From: Anodontia alba
Lineage: Eukaryota > Mollusca > Bivalvia > Lucinida > Lucinidae
Assembly (NCBI GenBank): GCA_964016985.1
Contig: OZ024835.1
Coordinates: forward strand, 59,802,714-59,866,713
Direction: 5' to 3'
DNA length: 64,000 nt
Each line of letters starts with the position of its first letter. Position 1 is the first letter of the stretch. The notes under the pieces are model-generated. The model was not told where the DNA came from. It ran no database searches and saw only the letters and a list, made by a program, of their open reading frames with translations. The translations under genes were made by a program, and so were the position numbers. This document shows, one piece after another, positions 11,206-21,100 of this stretch.

Positions 11206-11639
11206 ATTTGATAATGTGTGCGTAATTACTCTTCAGACAGACTAATTTCTTTACAACCAATCTTGAAGGTGCATCCATACTGCAGACAAATGTCGGCTTC
11301 AGCCACGGAAAAGGAGATTTTTTGGGTATGGGGAAATGGTTATTGATTGTCCTACATGAAATTACCAAAACGAAAGTTACAAAATACAGTTCGGGAATTC
11401 TTACTCAAATAATGACTAGATATTGCGAAATGTCTCTACTGGTATACAAGGTCTTGGGAAAGACTGTACCCTTGCACACGCTGGTAAGGGTGCTTTCTGT
11501 TCTTATATGCAAAAAGGACCCTTTTCACTTGTTACCATATCTTGACGCTCTGTCTAGTATTCTATAAAAGCTAAAATGAGGCAGTTAATTGCAACGGAAA
11601 GCTGAGTATAATTTACCTTAATAACGAAAATGAGTCGTA
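11206..11639. other. Intergenic, no gene recognised
   Basis: An 81-codon frame at 11322-11567 has no recognisable motif. Near 11510 there is an AAAAGGACCCTTTTC phrase resembling the outer segments of 8150-8875. Confidence 0.5.
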
Positions 11640-12437
11640 ACGTCAGAAAACGTACCTACCGTTGGTGATATACGTCAAGCAAACAATGTCAATAACGTAC
11701 CTACCGTCGGAGATATACGCCCAGCAAACAACGTCAAAAACGTACCTACCGTCCGAGACGTACGCCTAGTAAACAACGTCAGAAAACATACCTACCGTCG
11801 GAGATAAGGGCCGGGCGAACAACGTCAGAAAACGTACCTACCTTCGGACCTGTGAGACCAGCAAACAACGTCAGAAAATGTACCTACCGTCGGAGAAGTG
11901 CGCCGAGCGAACAATGTCAGAAAACGTACCTACTGTCGGAGATGTGCGCCCAGCAAACAACGTCAAAAAAGTACCCACCTTCGGACATGTGCGCCCAGCA
12001 AACAACGTCAGAAAACATACCTACCTTAGGACATGTTCGACCAGCAAACAACGTCAGAAAGCCTTTGGACATTTGCACCCAGCAAACAACGTCAGAAAAC
12101 GTAACGACCTTCGGACATGTGCGCCCAGCAAACGACGTAAGAAACCATACCCACCTTTGGACATGTACGCCCAGCAAACAACGTCAGAAAACGTACCTAC
12201 GTTTGGACATATGCGCCCTGCAAACAACGTCAGAAAACGTCTACCTTCGGGCAAACAACGTGAGAAAACGCACCTACTGTCGGAGATGTCCGCCCAGCAA
12301 ACAACGTCAAAAAAGTACCACCTTAGGACATGTGCGCCCAGCGAACAACGTCAGAAAACGTACCTACCTTAGGACATTTGGCCCAGCGAACGACGTCAAA
12401 AAAAGTTACCTTCGGATATATGCGCTCAGCGAAAACT
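11640..12437. repeat. Minisatellite of the family B terminal repeat, ~18 units
   Basis: Eighteen recognisable units, mostly 44-46 bp, with the reading CGTCAGAAAACGTACCTACC, then TTCGGACATGTGCGCCCAGC and AAACAA. This matches the left TIR of family B (compare 10966-11012) plus its first hairpin bases. The array runs into a degenerate B hairpin (CTCAGCGAAAACTCAGATCA at about 12426). Unit lengths not divisible by three make long frames in all phases (for example 11852-12571), which are artefacts. Confidence 0.9.
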
Positions 12438-12963
12438 CAGATCAGATCATAGCATCAGGAGTGTACATGTCCGCACTTATAGGCGAAATTTCATCAAAGC
12501 TTCCAATGATATTTTCGTTTTGCTTCTTGCAACCTTCATACTATAAACTGTGTTTAAAATGCGCTAAATAAACAAATCTCGCAGTTAATAAGTTGTGAAA
12601 AATGGACTTATCAATGTTTGCCTCCAGTGCGTGTGTGTTGTTGGGTTTGGGTCGGGATTACCCTGAGAAATTAGACATGTTTGAAAATTGGTCTTATTCT
12701 CAACCCATGAGTCACAAATTTGTGTCGAAAATCTACTATGTGGGCATGAAAATTCCCACATACTTTCTTCAAGAATTTCCCTTTTAGGTGTCTAATACCC
12801 CGCCTCTGTATCTATTTTTTCTGTCGAATTCCAGGGTTTGGGTATGATTCAGATGTCTAACCCCCAGGATGTCCCCGCCACCCCTCCGGGAAAAACACTG
12901 ATAAGTGCAAAACGTCATTGCTTGCACAGCTCTTAGTAAGAGAGCAGTCGTATAAATATAATA
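12438..12963. other. Intergenic, no gene recognised
   Basis: Includes a 61-codon frame (12602-12787) without recognised features and a short direct repeat of GGGTTTGGGT (12645 and 12834). Confidence 0.5.
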
Positions 12964-13597
12964 TAATAATGGCTTGAACATCTTTGGGACCACTGAAATT
13001 TATTCGAAATATGGGTACATGTGTAGTTCCAGCACCAGGTCGGAAAGCAGATGGTGTTAATTTAGGGAAGTCTTTTCGATCTACTATAGAATAATGCATT
13101 ACGAAAATACTCCTATTCAAATATATTGAAAATTCCACCACCAAAAACTGAAAGTTTTCAGATAAAACTTCTGATATTTTTCACGTTTCTGCTCAAAACA
13201 CAGACTGTGGGTATTCGTCAGAACCGCCTCGACAAATATTGATTGTGTGTACTCGTTAGAACAGCTCGTCAAGGCGGATCTAGCGAGTACCCACAATCTA
13301 TGTTTTTGTGCAGAAGTAAGAAAAATAATGTATACCCCTGTCAACCCCAGTTTTACTATATAAAAGTGGGGTCTAAGGGTTCAAAATTATATAGGTATGT
13401 TTTCGTGATGATATATTGCGTGTACTCATTACGGAATCTAATGAATGCACACAACATACAATTTCATGATAAAATAAGAAAAAATCCCTAAGTATTTAGT
13501 TTCTTGAGCTATCGTAAGAACATCATAGGGACTCAAAAATGAGTTCGAATCATCCAAGGTTAACGAGCCATCGGTGTTCGAGTCAACGAGGTTTTAA
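12964..13597. mobile_element. Family G MITE, copy 1, split by a family A insertion
   Basis: The left half (12964-13096) aligns with G copies at 57341 and 59398 (ATTTATTCGAAATATGGGTA, then GGGAAGTCTTTTCGAT). The right half (13411-13597) continues GTACTCATT, CATGATAAAATAAGAAAAA, GAGTTCGAATCATCC and ends GAGTCAACGAGGTTTTA. The interruption is exactly one A element, so A inserted after G. Confidence 0.85.
13097..13410 (+). mobile_element. Family A palindromic MITE, copy 5 (nested in G, core partly duplicated)
   Basis: Ends are CATTACGAAAATACTCC and GGTATGTTTTCGTGATG. The core is longer than usual: a second left-arm copy (ATTGATTGTGTGTACTCGTT) follows an incomplete first arm, giving 314 bp in total. 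The insertion joins ...AATAATG and ATATATTG of the host G element without an obvious duplication. Confidence 0.9.
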
Positions 13598-13707
13598 AAA
13601 AATCACTTTACTGTAGGAATTGCATAGGTCAGACCAATTTTTGCTGTATATTTAATTTGAGGATAATTAGTTTAGACAAAAAGCACAGAAACAGGAAAGA
13701 CAAATGA

Positions 13708-13978
13708 CATCACGAAAACATACCTTTATAATCTTGCCCCCCTTCAACCCCACTTTTATTAGTAAAACTGGGGTTGATAGGGGTATACATTATTTTTCTT
13801 ATTTCTGCTTAAAAAACATAGATTGTGGGTACTCGTTAGAACCGCCTTGCCGAGGCGGTTCTAACGAGTACCCGCAATCTATGGTTTGAGCAGAAATATG
13901 AAGAATATCAGAAATGTTTGTCTGAAAATTTTCATTTTGGTGGTAAAATTTTCAGTATATTTGAATGTTTTCGTAATG
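13708..13978 (-). mobile_element. Family A palindromic MITE, copy 6
   Basis: Begins CATCACGAAAACATACC and ends TTGAATGTTTTCGTAATG, the terminal AGGCG having been lost. The central hairpin is intact (about 13800-13900) with centre TTGCCGAGG. Confidence 0.91.
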
Positions 13979-14511
13979 ATTTCTGATAGGATATGGTCAA
14001 TCAGAATGAAACATTTTCAGTTAACCTCTTGCTCTGGCTTTTTCAGCACACGACAAATTGATGATTTTTCCCCGGAAAACAACATTTGACATTTCATGCT
14101 AATTGCCACCAGTGGAGACAAATTGTATGAAGTGTCGAAACCCGATGTCTGGGAACAATAAGCAAAAATCGTTTCAATATGTCATCTGCTGAAATTTTTA
14201 CCCAGAGTGCTAAGCTTTAAAATAAACGGAGTGACGCTTGACAGACGTCTGTCAATAGCGATTATACGTTAAAGTGGCGACAAAAAAGTATTCATAGACG
14301 TCTGTCGATAACGATTATATGTTATTATCGCTTTTCATAGACGTCTGGCAAACATGAATATATATTTAAACTGTATTTGCTCATATGACCTGATGGCTGT
14401 GCAACTAACACTGAAAACTACTGTCTGGCCGCCAAAAATATCCAAGCAATGTCTGTCCGAGTGATGACAAAAGGACCGTAATTGTATTTCGGACAAGGCT
14501 GTGATCACTGT
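13979..14511. other. Intergenic with small palindromes and an L relic
   Basis: Family L-like text lies near 14085-14215 (CATTTCATGCTAATT, GGAGACAAATTG, CCAGAGTGCTAAG). Three AGACGTCTG palindromes occur at about 14244, 14297 and 14339, the last two in a repeated context (CATAGACGTCTG, then CGATTATA). No gene. Confidence 0.55.
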
Positions 14512-14571
14512 TTATGGAAATTGGCACAGTAACACGCCCAGTTATGGAAATTGGTACGGTAACACGCCCAG
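14512..14571. repeat. 30-bp direct duplication
   Basis: Two adjacent units of TTATGGAAATTGG, then CAGTAACACGCCCAG, differing at two positions. Recent tandem duplication, no function inferred. Confidence 0.9.
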
Positions 14572-14807
14572 TAATCCACGCAGCGTTATGGATCAGGTTT
14601 TGTGATACAAATGGAAATATAAAATTGGCAAAACTTATTTCATGTTTAGAAATAATAATGAACATATAGGCGTCTAGTATAAAGTATGTCATGTAATCAA
14701 AAGTACAATTAATAAGGGAACATGGCACATTCATAGTCTTAAAGACACAAAAATAAGACGGGTCTGGGTAATTAGTCTTATCACTGATAAGAGACAGGTT
14801 GCAGTCT

Positions 14808-14979
14808 TGTTCGTCTGTCATTACTGACAATGACCAATCTTAATCAACTGTGTGATGTGTTATTATTTGTGTGTTCTAAAATCGCTGATGAGACCAATCT
14901 TAGCTCTAAACTGCCTGTTGCAGATAGAACAAGAGAGGTCTGAGGAAGAAAGCTCTGTTGGTGATACCTTAGCTCTGGC
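14808..14979 (-). mobile_element. LINE 3' terminal segment (minus orientation)
   Basis: Matches 4728-4900 base for base apart from scattered changes: the same terminus TGTTCGTCTGTCATTACTGA and the same zinc-finger coding region up to TTAGCTCTGGC. At 14979 homology stops and plus-strand reverse transcriptase sequence begins. With the next feature it forms one inverted LINE insertion. Confidence 0.85.
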
Positions 14980-16222
14980 AAGCAAGACTCCTGGTTGAGA
15001 AAAAAAGCTGATGAAACCCAGTCCTTTGCAGACAGAAAGGACATGAAAAAGCTCTTTGATGCACTCAAGACAGTATATGGTCCCCAGAGCTCAAGAACCA
15101 CCCCACTCCTTAGTGCAGATGGATCTAGTCTTCTGACTGATAAAGAAGCTATCTTGAAAAGATGGGCTGAACACATTGATTTTGTCCTTAATCGGCCATC
15201 ATCTATCAATGATGAAGCTATCAACAGACTACCACAGGTGGAATGTAATCCGCTGCATGATGAGCTCCCAACCGTCTCTGAAACAGTGAAAGCAATAAAA
15301 CTCCTGTCATCTGGCAAGGCTTCAGGATCAGATGCAATACCTGCATAGATCTTCAAAGCTGGAGGTCCTCCAGTTGCAGAGAAACTGACAGTTATTTCAC
15401 ATTATGTGGAGAAAAGAAAGCCATCCCTAAAGAATTCAAGGATGCAATAATTATCCACCTATTCAAAAGGAAAGGGAATCCTCAAGTCTGTGACAATCAT
15501 TGAGGTATCTCTTTATTGTCTATTGCTGGGAAGATTCTTGCTAAGGTCCTACTGAACCGATTTAATGAACACCTCGAACAGTCAGGGCTTCTACCAGAAA
15601 GCCAGTGTGGATTCAGGAAAAACAGAGGAACAATAGACATGATCTTCACAGCACGACAGCTTCAAGAAAAATGCCAGGAATAGAATGTGGACCTCTACAT
15701 GACCTTTGTTGATCTTACCAAAGCATTTGACACAGTCAGTCGTGAGGGACTTTGGAAAATTATGGCGAAGTTTTGTTGTCCTGCCGAATTCATAGCAGTG
15801 GTGCGGTAGTTCGATGATGGTATGCTTGCAAGGGTCCAAAATGATGGCGTTTTCTGTGACAAATTGAGTTAAGCAAGGCTGTGTACTAGCTTCAACACTG
15901 TTCAGCATGATGTTTTCTGCCATGCTTACAGATGCTTTCCAGGATGGTGACAATGATTACCTATTAGGTATCGCTTTGATGGGAAACTTTTCAACCTAAG
16001 AAGGTTGCAAGCTAAATCTAAGGTGCAGACAGAGGTGCTAGACGAGTTCCTCTTTGCTGATGACATGGCAAAGGGTGCTCCAACAGAAGAGAAAATGCAA
16101 AAAGGTGTGGATCAAGTATCTGATTCATGTGACAGCTATGATCTCACAATCAGCATCAAAAAGACTGAGGTAGTCTATCAGCCAGCACCTAGAAAGCCTT
16201 ACAGGGTGTCTACCATCACAGT
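14980..16222 (+). pseudogene. LINE reverse transcriptase fragment, inverted and decayed
   Basis: Plus-strand frames spell a non-LTR reverse transcriptase. 14995-15348 is open (KRWAEHIDFVLNRPSSIND, then SSGKASGSDAIPA). It continues across stops with FKDAIIIHLFKRKGNP, SGLLPESQCGFRKNRGTIDM, TFVDLTKAFDTVSREGLW (the palm motif with the catalytic Asp) and FLFADDMA (the YADD box with Tyr changed to Phe). Several stops and a frameshift near 15850 make it dead. The region joining it to the C-terminal end (LRWTGHL) is absent. It ends in an A-rich tract. Confidence 0.87.
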
Positions 16223-16225
16223 GCG

Positions 16226-16373
16226 GAACACACAGAAAAAAAAAATAAAAAATAAAAAAATAAATAAAAAAATACACACTCTCTTTTAACATGGGTGGCC
16301 GGCGAAGGCCCAGATCAGACGATATAGTTCTATACTATAAAGGAAGGACAAAACAAATTAAACCAACAATTTC
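16226..16373. other. A-rich tract and short unique DNA
   Basis: AAATAAAAAA-type low complexity, then a short relic GGCGAAGGCCCAGATCAGAC resembling B and C cores. Confidence 0.6.
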
Positions 16374-16759
16374 AATCATTTCCCGAAATAAATCGTCTTT
16401 TTTTTTTCAAAATATTTATTAACCCAAAAAGTATTTATTACCTTTTAGAAGGCCACTTACTGAGAAGGCCTCTTAATTACATAATTAAAAATAAAAAACA
16501 AATAAATATTTAGATAATGCAAAAAATAAATAAAACAATATCAGTTTTTATCTTAATATTTGCTATCCCAAAATATTTATGACCCTTCAGAAGGCCACTT
16601 AAATACATAAACAGACATAAAAATAATAAGTACATATTTTAACAATGAAATAAATAAATTTTTAAATAAAAAAACAACAACATTCCAGTCTTCAATTAAT
16701 CAATTTTCCTAACTATGTTTTCTTCCCTTAGAATGTTTCTTCCATTCAGAAGCCTCTTA

Positions 16760-16792
<33 letters not shown>

Positions 16793-16945
16793 AATAAAAA
16801 AAAACAAATAAAATGAAATAAATATTTAAAGAATGGTATAAACAAATTAATAAATAAACACAATTCAAATCTGTTCTCCAAATAAGTCAATTTTCCAAAA
16901 TGTCTGTTATCCCCTCGAAAATATTGATTACCCTCCAGGAGGCCT
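16374..16945. repeat. AT-rich degenerate satellite, ~4 units of 140-190 bp
   Basis: A recurring pattern of CAATTTTCC, then ATATTTATTACCCTTCAGAAGGCC, CTTAAAT, then an AAATAAATA-rich spacer and TTTCAGTCT. The AAGGCC landmark appears near 16449, 16591, 16749 (changed to AGAAGCC) and 16937. Includes an (AAT)n tract near 16761-16797. No coding meaning. Confidence 0.72.
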
Positions 16946-17063
16946 CTCTACCACCCCATGCTGATAATTCATAATCACCTCTTGAGGGCATATCTCCGAC
17001 CTACCTCGCATAGTGCCTAAGTAGGGGCAACAAACTAATTAGTGAGTGGTACCACTTTTTGCC

Positions 17064-17342
17064 CATCACGAAAACATGCCTATGTAATTTTAACCCCCTT
17101 AAATCCCACTTTTATTTAGTAAAACTGGGGTTTACAGGGGTATACATTATTTTTCTTATTTCTGTTCAAAAGCATAGATTGTGGGTACTCGTTAGAACCG
17201 CCTCATCGAGGCGGTTCTAACGAGAACCCACAATCTATGTTTTGAGCAGAAATATGAAAAATTTCAGGATTTTTTATCTGAAAATTTTCATTTTTTGGTA
17301 TTAACATTTTAAGTATATTTGAATAGGCCTGTTTTCGTAATG
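17064..17342 (-). mobile_element. Family A palindromic MITE, copy 7
   Basis: Ends CATCACGAAAACATGCC and GGCCTGTTTTCGTAATG. The core hairpin at about 17160-17255 has centre CTCATCGAGG; one arm has GAGAACCC in place of GAGTACCC. Confidence 0.93.
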
Positions 17343-17420
17343 CTCATTTTATCTATGTCTTTCGTCCTGCTGAACACGAATATGCCATGCCTTTACAAAC
17401 CATGTAGATCCAGAACTAAA

Positions 17421-17698
17421 CATTACTAAAACACGCCTATTCAAATATATTGAAAATTTTACAACCCAAAAAGGGAAAATTTCCAGACAAAAATTATGAT
17501 ATTTTTCATATTTCTGCTCAAAACATAGATTGTGGGTACTCGTTAGAACCGCCTCGTCGAGGCGGTTCTAACGAGTACCCACAATCTATGTTTTGAGCAG
17601 AAATAAGAAAAATAATATATACCCCTGTAAACCCCAGTTTTACTATATAAAAGTGGGGTTTCAGGGGGTCAAAATTATATAGGCGTGTTTATGTGATG
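17421..17698 (+). mobile_element. Family A palindromic MITE, copy 8
   Basis: Ends CATTACTAAAACACGCC and GGCGTGTTTATGTGATG. The core is an essentially perfect hairpin at 17512-17605 (centre CTCGTCGAGG). Lies 78 bp from copy 7 in opposite orientation. Confidence 0.94.
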
Positions 17699-18250
17699 TC
17701 TGTACTGTTTGTCATTCAATTAGTGAATTTGTATCACAAACGTGGATCAAGCAATTTGACATGGTGAAAGTTAGAAATGGGCGTGGTGTCTAAAATTATT
17801 CAGCGCGACAAGGGTTTAAACCAAGCTGACAAACCGTCTGGAAGATTGCACTCATAATTATGGGAGAAATCAGATTTTTTTATAATACTACTTGAATGTC
17901 AATGTTTTCCTGTTCTGAATCCTTTTGCGTGTTCCTGTCGCAGTGATTTTGTCACGCCAACATTGTACTCTTTTGTTGCACATCTAGACTGCCCATTGAA
18001 ATTTAATCTCCGGAGATGTCTTGTCCATTATCATTACTAATTACCTAGTGCGAAAATGTTACCATAAGTCTGCAAATATCACAGGGTGTACGTATTGTGC
18101 TATTCAGCAAAATAATTGTCGCCAGTCAAATCCTATCCTTCAGATTTTCAGTTTAAAGCTAATACGTGGTGAGCAACTTATTTCATTTTATAGATGATCC
18201 CTTTTCAGATGTGTTTCATTTGCAGGAATGCAAACAGGAAAAACTATAAC
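17699..18250. other. Intergenic, no gene recognised
   Basis: Ordinary AT-rich DNA between A copies. I see no coding, RNA or transposon signal. Confidence 0.5.
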
Positions 18251-18530
18251 ATCACGAAAACACGCCTATATAATTTAGACCCCCATAAACCCCACTTTTA
18301 TATAGTAAAACTGGGGTTTACAGGTGTATGCATTATTTTTCTTATTTCTGCTCAAAAACATAGATTGTGGGTACTCGTTAGAACCGCCTCGCCGAGGCGG
18401 TTCTAACGAGTACCCACAATCTATGTTTTGAACAGAAATATGAAAAATATAGGGGTTTTTTATCTGAATATTTTTTTAATTTTTGGAGGTGAAATCTTCT
18501 ATATATTTGAATAGGCGTGTTTTCGTAATG
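18251..18530 (-). mobile_element. Family A palindromic MITE, copy 9
   Basis: Ends CATCACGAAAACACGCC and GGCGTGTTTTCGTAATG, both matching consensus; perfect core stem with centre CTCGCCGAGG. A good reference copy at 280 bp. Confidence 0.95.
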
Positions 18531-18557
18531 AAGAAGTTACTCAGGAAATGCCATAAT

Positions 18558-18816
18558 CATCACATAAACATACCTATATAGTTTTGACCCCCTTAAACCC
18601 CACTTTTTTTACAGTAAAACTGGGGTTTACAGGGGTATACATTATTTATCTTATTTCTGCTCAAAAGTAAAGATTGTGGGTATTCCTTAGAACCGCCTCA
18701 CCGAGAAGGTTCTACTGAGTATCCACAGTCTATGTTTTAATCAGACATATGAAAAATATCAGAGTTTTTTTATCTGAAAATTTTCAGTTTTTGGAGGTAA
18801 AATTTTCTATACTTGG
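18558..18816 (-). mobile_element. Family A palindromic MITE, copy 10 (right end lost)
   Basis: Begins CATCACATAAACATACC. The core arms have drifted (TTCCTTAGAACCGCC against AAGGTTCTACTGAG). The element stops at AATTTTCTATACTT without its terminal repeat. Starts only 27 bp after copy 9 in the same orientation. Confidence 0.88.
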
Positions 18817-18860
18817 AAGCACAACACTCCCAAAGCATCAAAGGAAGGAAAGATGAGAAA

Positions 18861-19098
18861 CATTACGAAAACACGCCTATTCAAATATATTGAAAATTTT
18901 ACAACAAAAAAAAGGAAAATTTTCAGATAAAAAATTCTAATATTTTTAATATTTCTGCTCAAAACATTGATTGTGGGTACTCGTTAGAACCGCCTCGGTA
19001 ATGTTACATGGGTAATGTATACCCATGTAAACCCCAGTTTTACTATATAAAAGTGGGGTTTGAGGGGGTCAAAATTATATAGGCATGTTTACGTGATG
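18861..19098 (+). mobile_element. Family A palindromic MITE, copy 11 (one core arm deleted)
   Basis: Both ends are present (CATTACGAAAACACGCC; GGCATGTTTACGTGATG), but the core has only its left arm up to AACCGCCTCGG. A short filler (TAATGTTACATGGG) then leads straight into TAATGTATACCC. Loss of exactly one hairpin arm makes it 238 bp. Confidence 0.9.
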
Positions 19099-19178
19099 TA
19101 AATATGGACAGATCAAACGCTACTTATAAAATAACAGACACACAACAAGGACGAACTGCAACAGAGAAACCGCTTCTG

Positions 19179-19180
<2 letters not shown>

Positions 19181-19256
<76 letters not shown>
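19181..19256. repeat. (GT)38 microsatellite
   Basis: Pure alternating GT for 76 bp; alternating purine-pyrimidine of this length can adopt Z-DNA. The His/Thr frame on the minus strand is an artefact. Confidence 0.97.
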
Positions 19257-19257
<1 letters not shown>

Positions 19258-19259
19258 GA

Positions 19260-19291
19260 GGGTGGGCGGGGGCGTTTGTGGGGGATGGGGG
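19260..19291 (+). other. G-quadruplex motif
   Basis: Five G-runs of 3-5 bases in 32 bp: GGG T GGG C GGGGG, a 7-base spacer, GGGGG AT GGGGG. It fits the standard four-run G4 pattern and directly follows the GT tract. Confidence 0.75.
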
Positions 19292-19592
19292 CTTATAGTT
19301 TTACTCACAAGAGTCACAAAAGGTGTCTGCCTTGTAAAAGTGACAGAAAAATAACATAGTGTACTCATCAGTTCTCTTAAATAAAAAAAAATCGGATGTT
19401 TTCTTTCGTTACAACGACGTATACAAGTTCTCCTTTTATCTTATTGACCACCAGTTACTGGAATCAGCTCCCAGCATCTGTCACCCTTCAGGGATTCAGG
19501 GAAGGCCTAGACAACCTGCTTCCCAGCTCCTGACCTACTAGATTCACTGCAGCCTCTACATAATTTCAACTGGGACATGGGTATTTTTATCC

Positions 19593-19871
19593 CATCACGA
19601 AAACATGCCTATACAATTTTGACCCCCTTAAACCCCAGTTTTATATAGTAAAACTGGCGTTTACAGGGGTATACATTATTTTTCTTATTTCTGCTCAAAA
19701 ACATAGATTGTGGGTACACGTTAGAACCGCCTCGCCGAGGCGGTTCTAACGAGTACCCACAATCTATGTTTTGATCAGAAATATGTAAAATATAGAATTT
19801 TTTTATCTGAAAATTTTCATTTTTTGGTGGTAAAATTTTCAGTATATTTGAATAGGCGTGTTTTCATAATA
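19593..19871 (-). mobile_element. Family A palindromic MITE, copy 12
   Basis: Begins CATCACGAAAACATGCC and ends GGCGTGTTTTCATAAT (terminal CG lost). The core stem is complete with centre CTCGCCGAGG and one mismatch (GTACACG against CGAGTAC). Confidence 0.93.
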
Positions 19872-20039
19872 CTTTTTATTAGGCATCGCAATTTTACACA
19901 GTATAAACTACAATCTGGTGAACAATTGTAGATTATGCACAGTTTTTGTATGACATACATTTTAAGGTTAATTATTTTGTTGTTTCGTCAAACCAATTCT
20001 ACCTTAAGGAAATAAGTGAACAAGTTAACTCACTGAACG

Positions 20040-20335
20040 GATTCATACTAGCTCACCGGAGCCGAAAGCTCACAAGGTGAACTTATAGTATAGCAAGGCT
20101 CTGGCGTCCGTCGTCGTCCACACCTTTGAACAGATATATCTCCAAAACTAGTTGGCCAAATTTAGTCATAATTTATCAATAGTATTTTTAGATAGGGGAA
20201 AGGCTGTTGTAGATTTTGAGGCAGATCGAATTAAAACTGCGGTTACCATTGCAACAGAAATCGCCTATTGACATATAATGGGGAAAATGCTATCTCCTCA
20301 TTTTCTCTGTCACCTTTAATTGAATCTTTGTCAAA
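20040..20335 (+). repeat. Family P: diverged GCTCACC-GGTGA repeat
   Basis: Opens with AGCTCACCGGAGCC, then GAAAGCTCACAAGGTGAACT, followed by GGCGTCCGTCGTCGTCCACA and CTCCAAAACTAGTTGGCCAA. This arrangement (small hairpin, repeated GTCCGTC, then a loosely conserved tail) resembles a dispersed repeat I know from bivalve genomes. The class is not assigned. Confidence 0.55.
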
Positions 20336-20341
20336 CATTAG

Positions 20342-20620
20342 GTGAAGAGGACAGGCATGCGTTTGAATTTTGGCTTAGTGAGAGAGCTATCTGCCTTTGA
20401 GACTCCAATAAACTTTGGAAAATGTTGTCCGGACAAAAACGACTTCATTCTTGATCAAATGTTCATCAGACTTGCAGATAATGAAGACAGTCATACCCTC
20501 TTGAACGTGTTCTTACAAACTCGCCGCCTCTTAAAGAGTATCACCTTAACTGAAAATTTGGATGATTTGATTGGATGGGATGATCCCAACTATTATTTTT
20601 GTCGATTCGTTCCGTTCTCC
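20342..20620 (+). CDS. Unrecognised open frame, possible exon or element fragment
   Basis: 93 codons with a mixed, protein-like composition (for example CCPDKNDFILDQMFIRLADN and LLKSITLTENLDDLIGWDD). A possible splice acceptor (AAACATTAG|G) lies just upstream at 20341, so it could be an exon rather than a whole gene. It directly follows the P repeat, so it may belong to a mobile element. No domain recognised. Confidence 0.25.
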
Positions 20621-20623
20621 TAG

Positions 20624-20974
20624 TAAAAACCATAGTCTAAATCTATTTCACTATCTTCCCACTTGATACCATGTCCAATAATGACAAGTTATACCAAGTT
20701 TCATATGACCTGCAGTATAACATACCTTCTAGATAGCGAAAGGATATTAAGTTTGCATTTCGCCCTCATGTCTATCTATATATAATATACATAGCTTATC
20801 CCTCATAATAGTTAACTCTAAGCATCGTGCCTTTCATTTTTTTTTAAATAAAAAAAAAACAAAAAAACTATTGTTATTTGTCTTATTTTGCCATAAATTA
20901 GAAGCGCTGGTAATGATTACCAACATCATATTATTCCATGGTAAAGATTGAATATAAATATCCCTCATGAATGC
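20624..20974. other. Intergenic, no gene recognised
   Basis: AT-rich with an A/T homopolymer stretch at 20838-20867. Confidence 0.5.
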
Positions 20975-21100
20975 TCATGCAGGATGGGGAAATCTTACTT
21001 GAGGGGTAGGAATTTCAACCAGGGACGAGACTTGCCGAGTCCCTGCTTGAAATTCCTACCTCGGGGATGAGATTTTCCTATCCTGCGTGGACTTGCTCAC
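20975..21100. repeat. Foldback repeat (~120 bp)
   Basis: Inverted arms: CATGCAGGATGGGGAAATCT with AGATTTTCCTATCCTGCGTG, and GGTAGGAATTTCAA with TTGAAATTCCTACC, closing on AGGGACGAGACTTGCCGAGT. Probably a small MITE. Confidence 0.8.

Noticed and set aside
11852..12571. 239-codon open frame with repeated ANNVRK and QQTTS motifs, and overlapping long frames on both strands
   Set aside because: They are translations of the 44-46-bp minisatellite, whose unit length rotates the frame; the same DNA is a transposon terminal repeat.
14844..15356. 170-codon minus-strand frame
   Set aside because: Antisense to the LINE reverse transcriptase; the plus strand carries the recognisable protein.
17512..17605. 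Rho-independent terminators
   Set aside because: The GC-rich stems are the centres of palindromic MITEs in a eukaryotic genome; no operon context.
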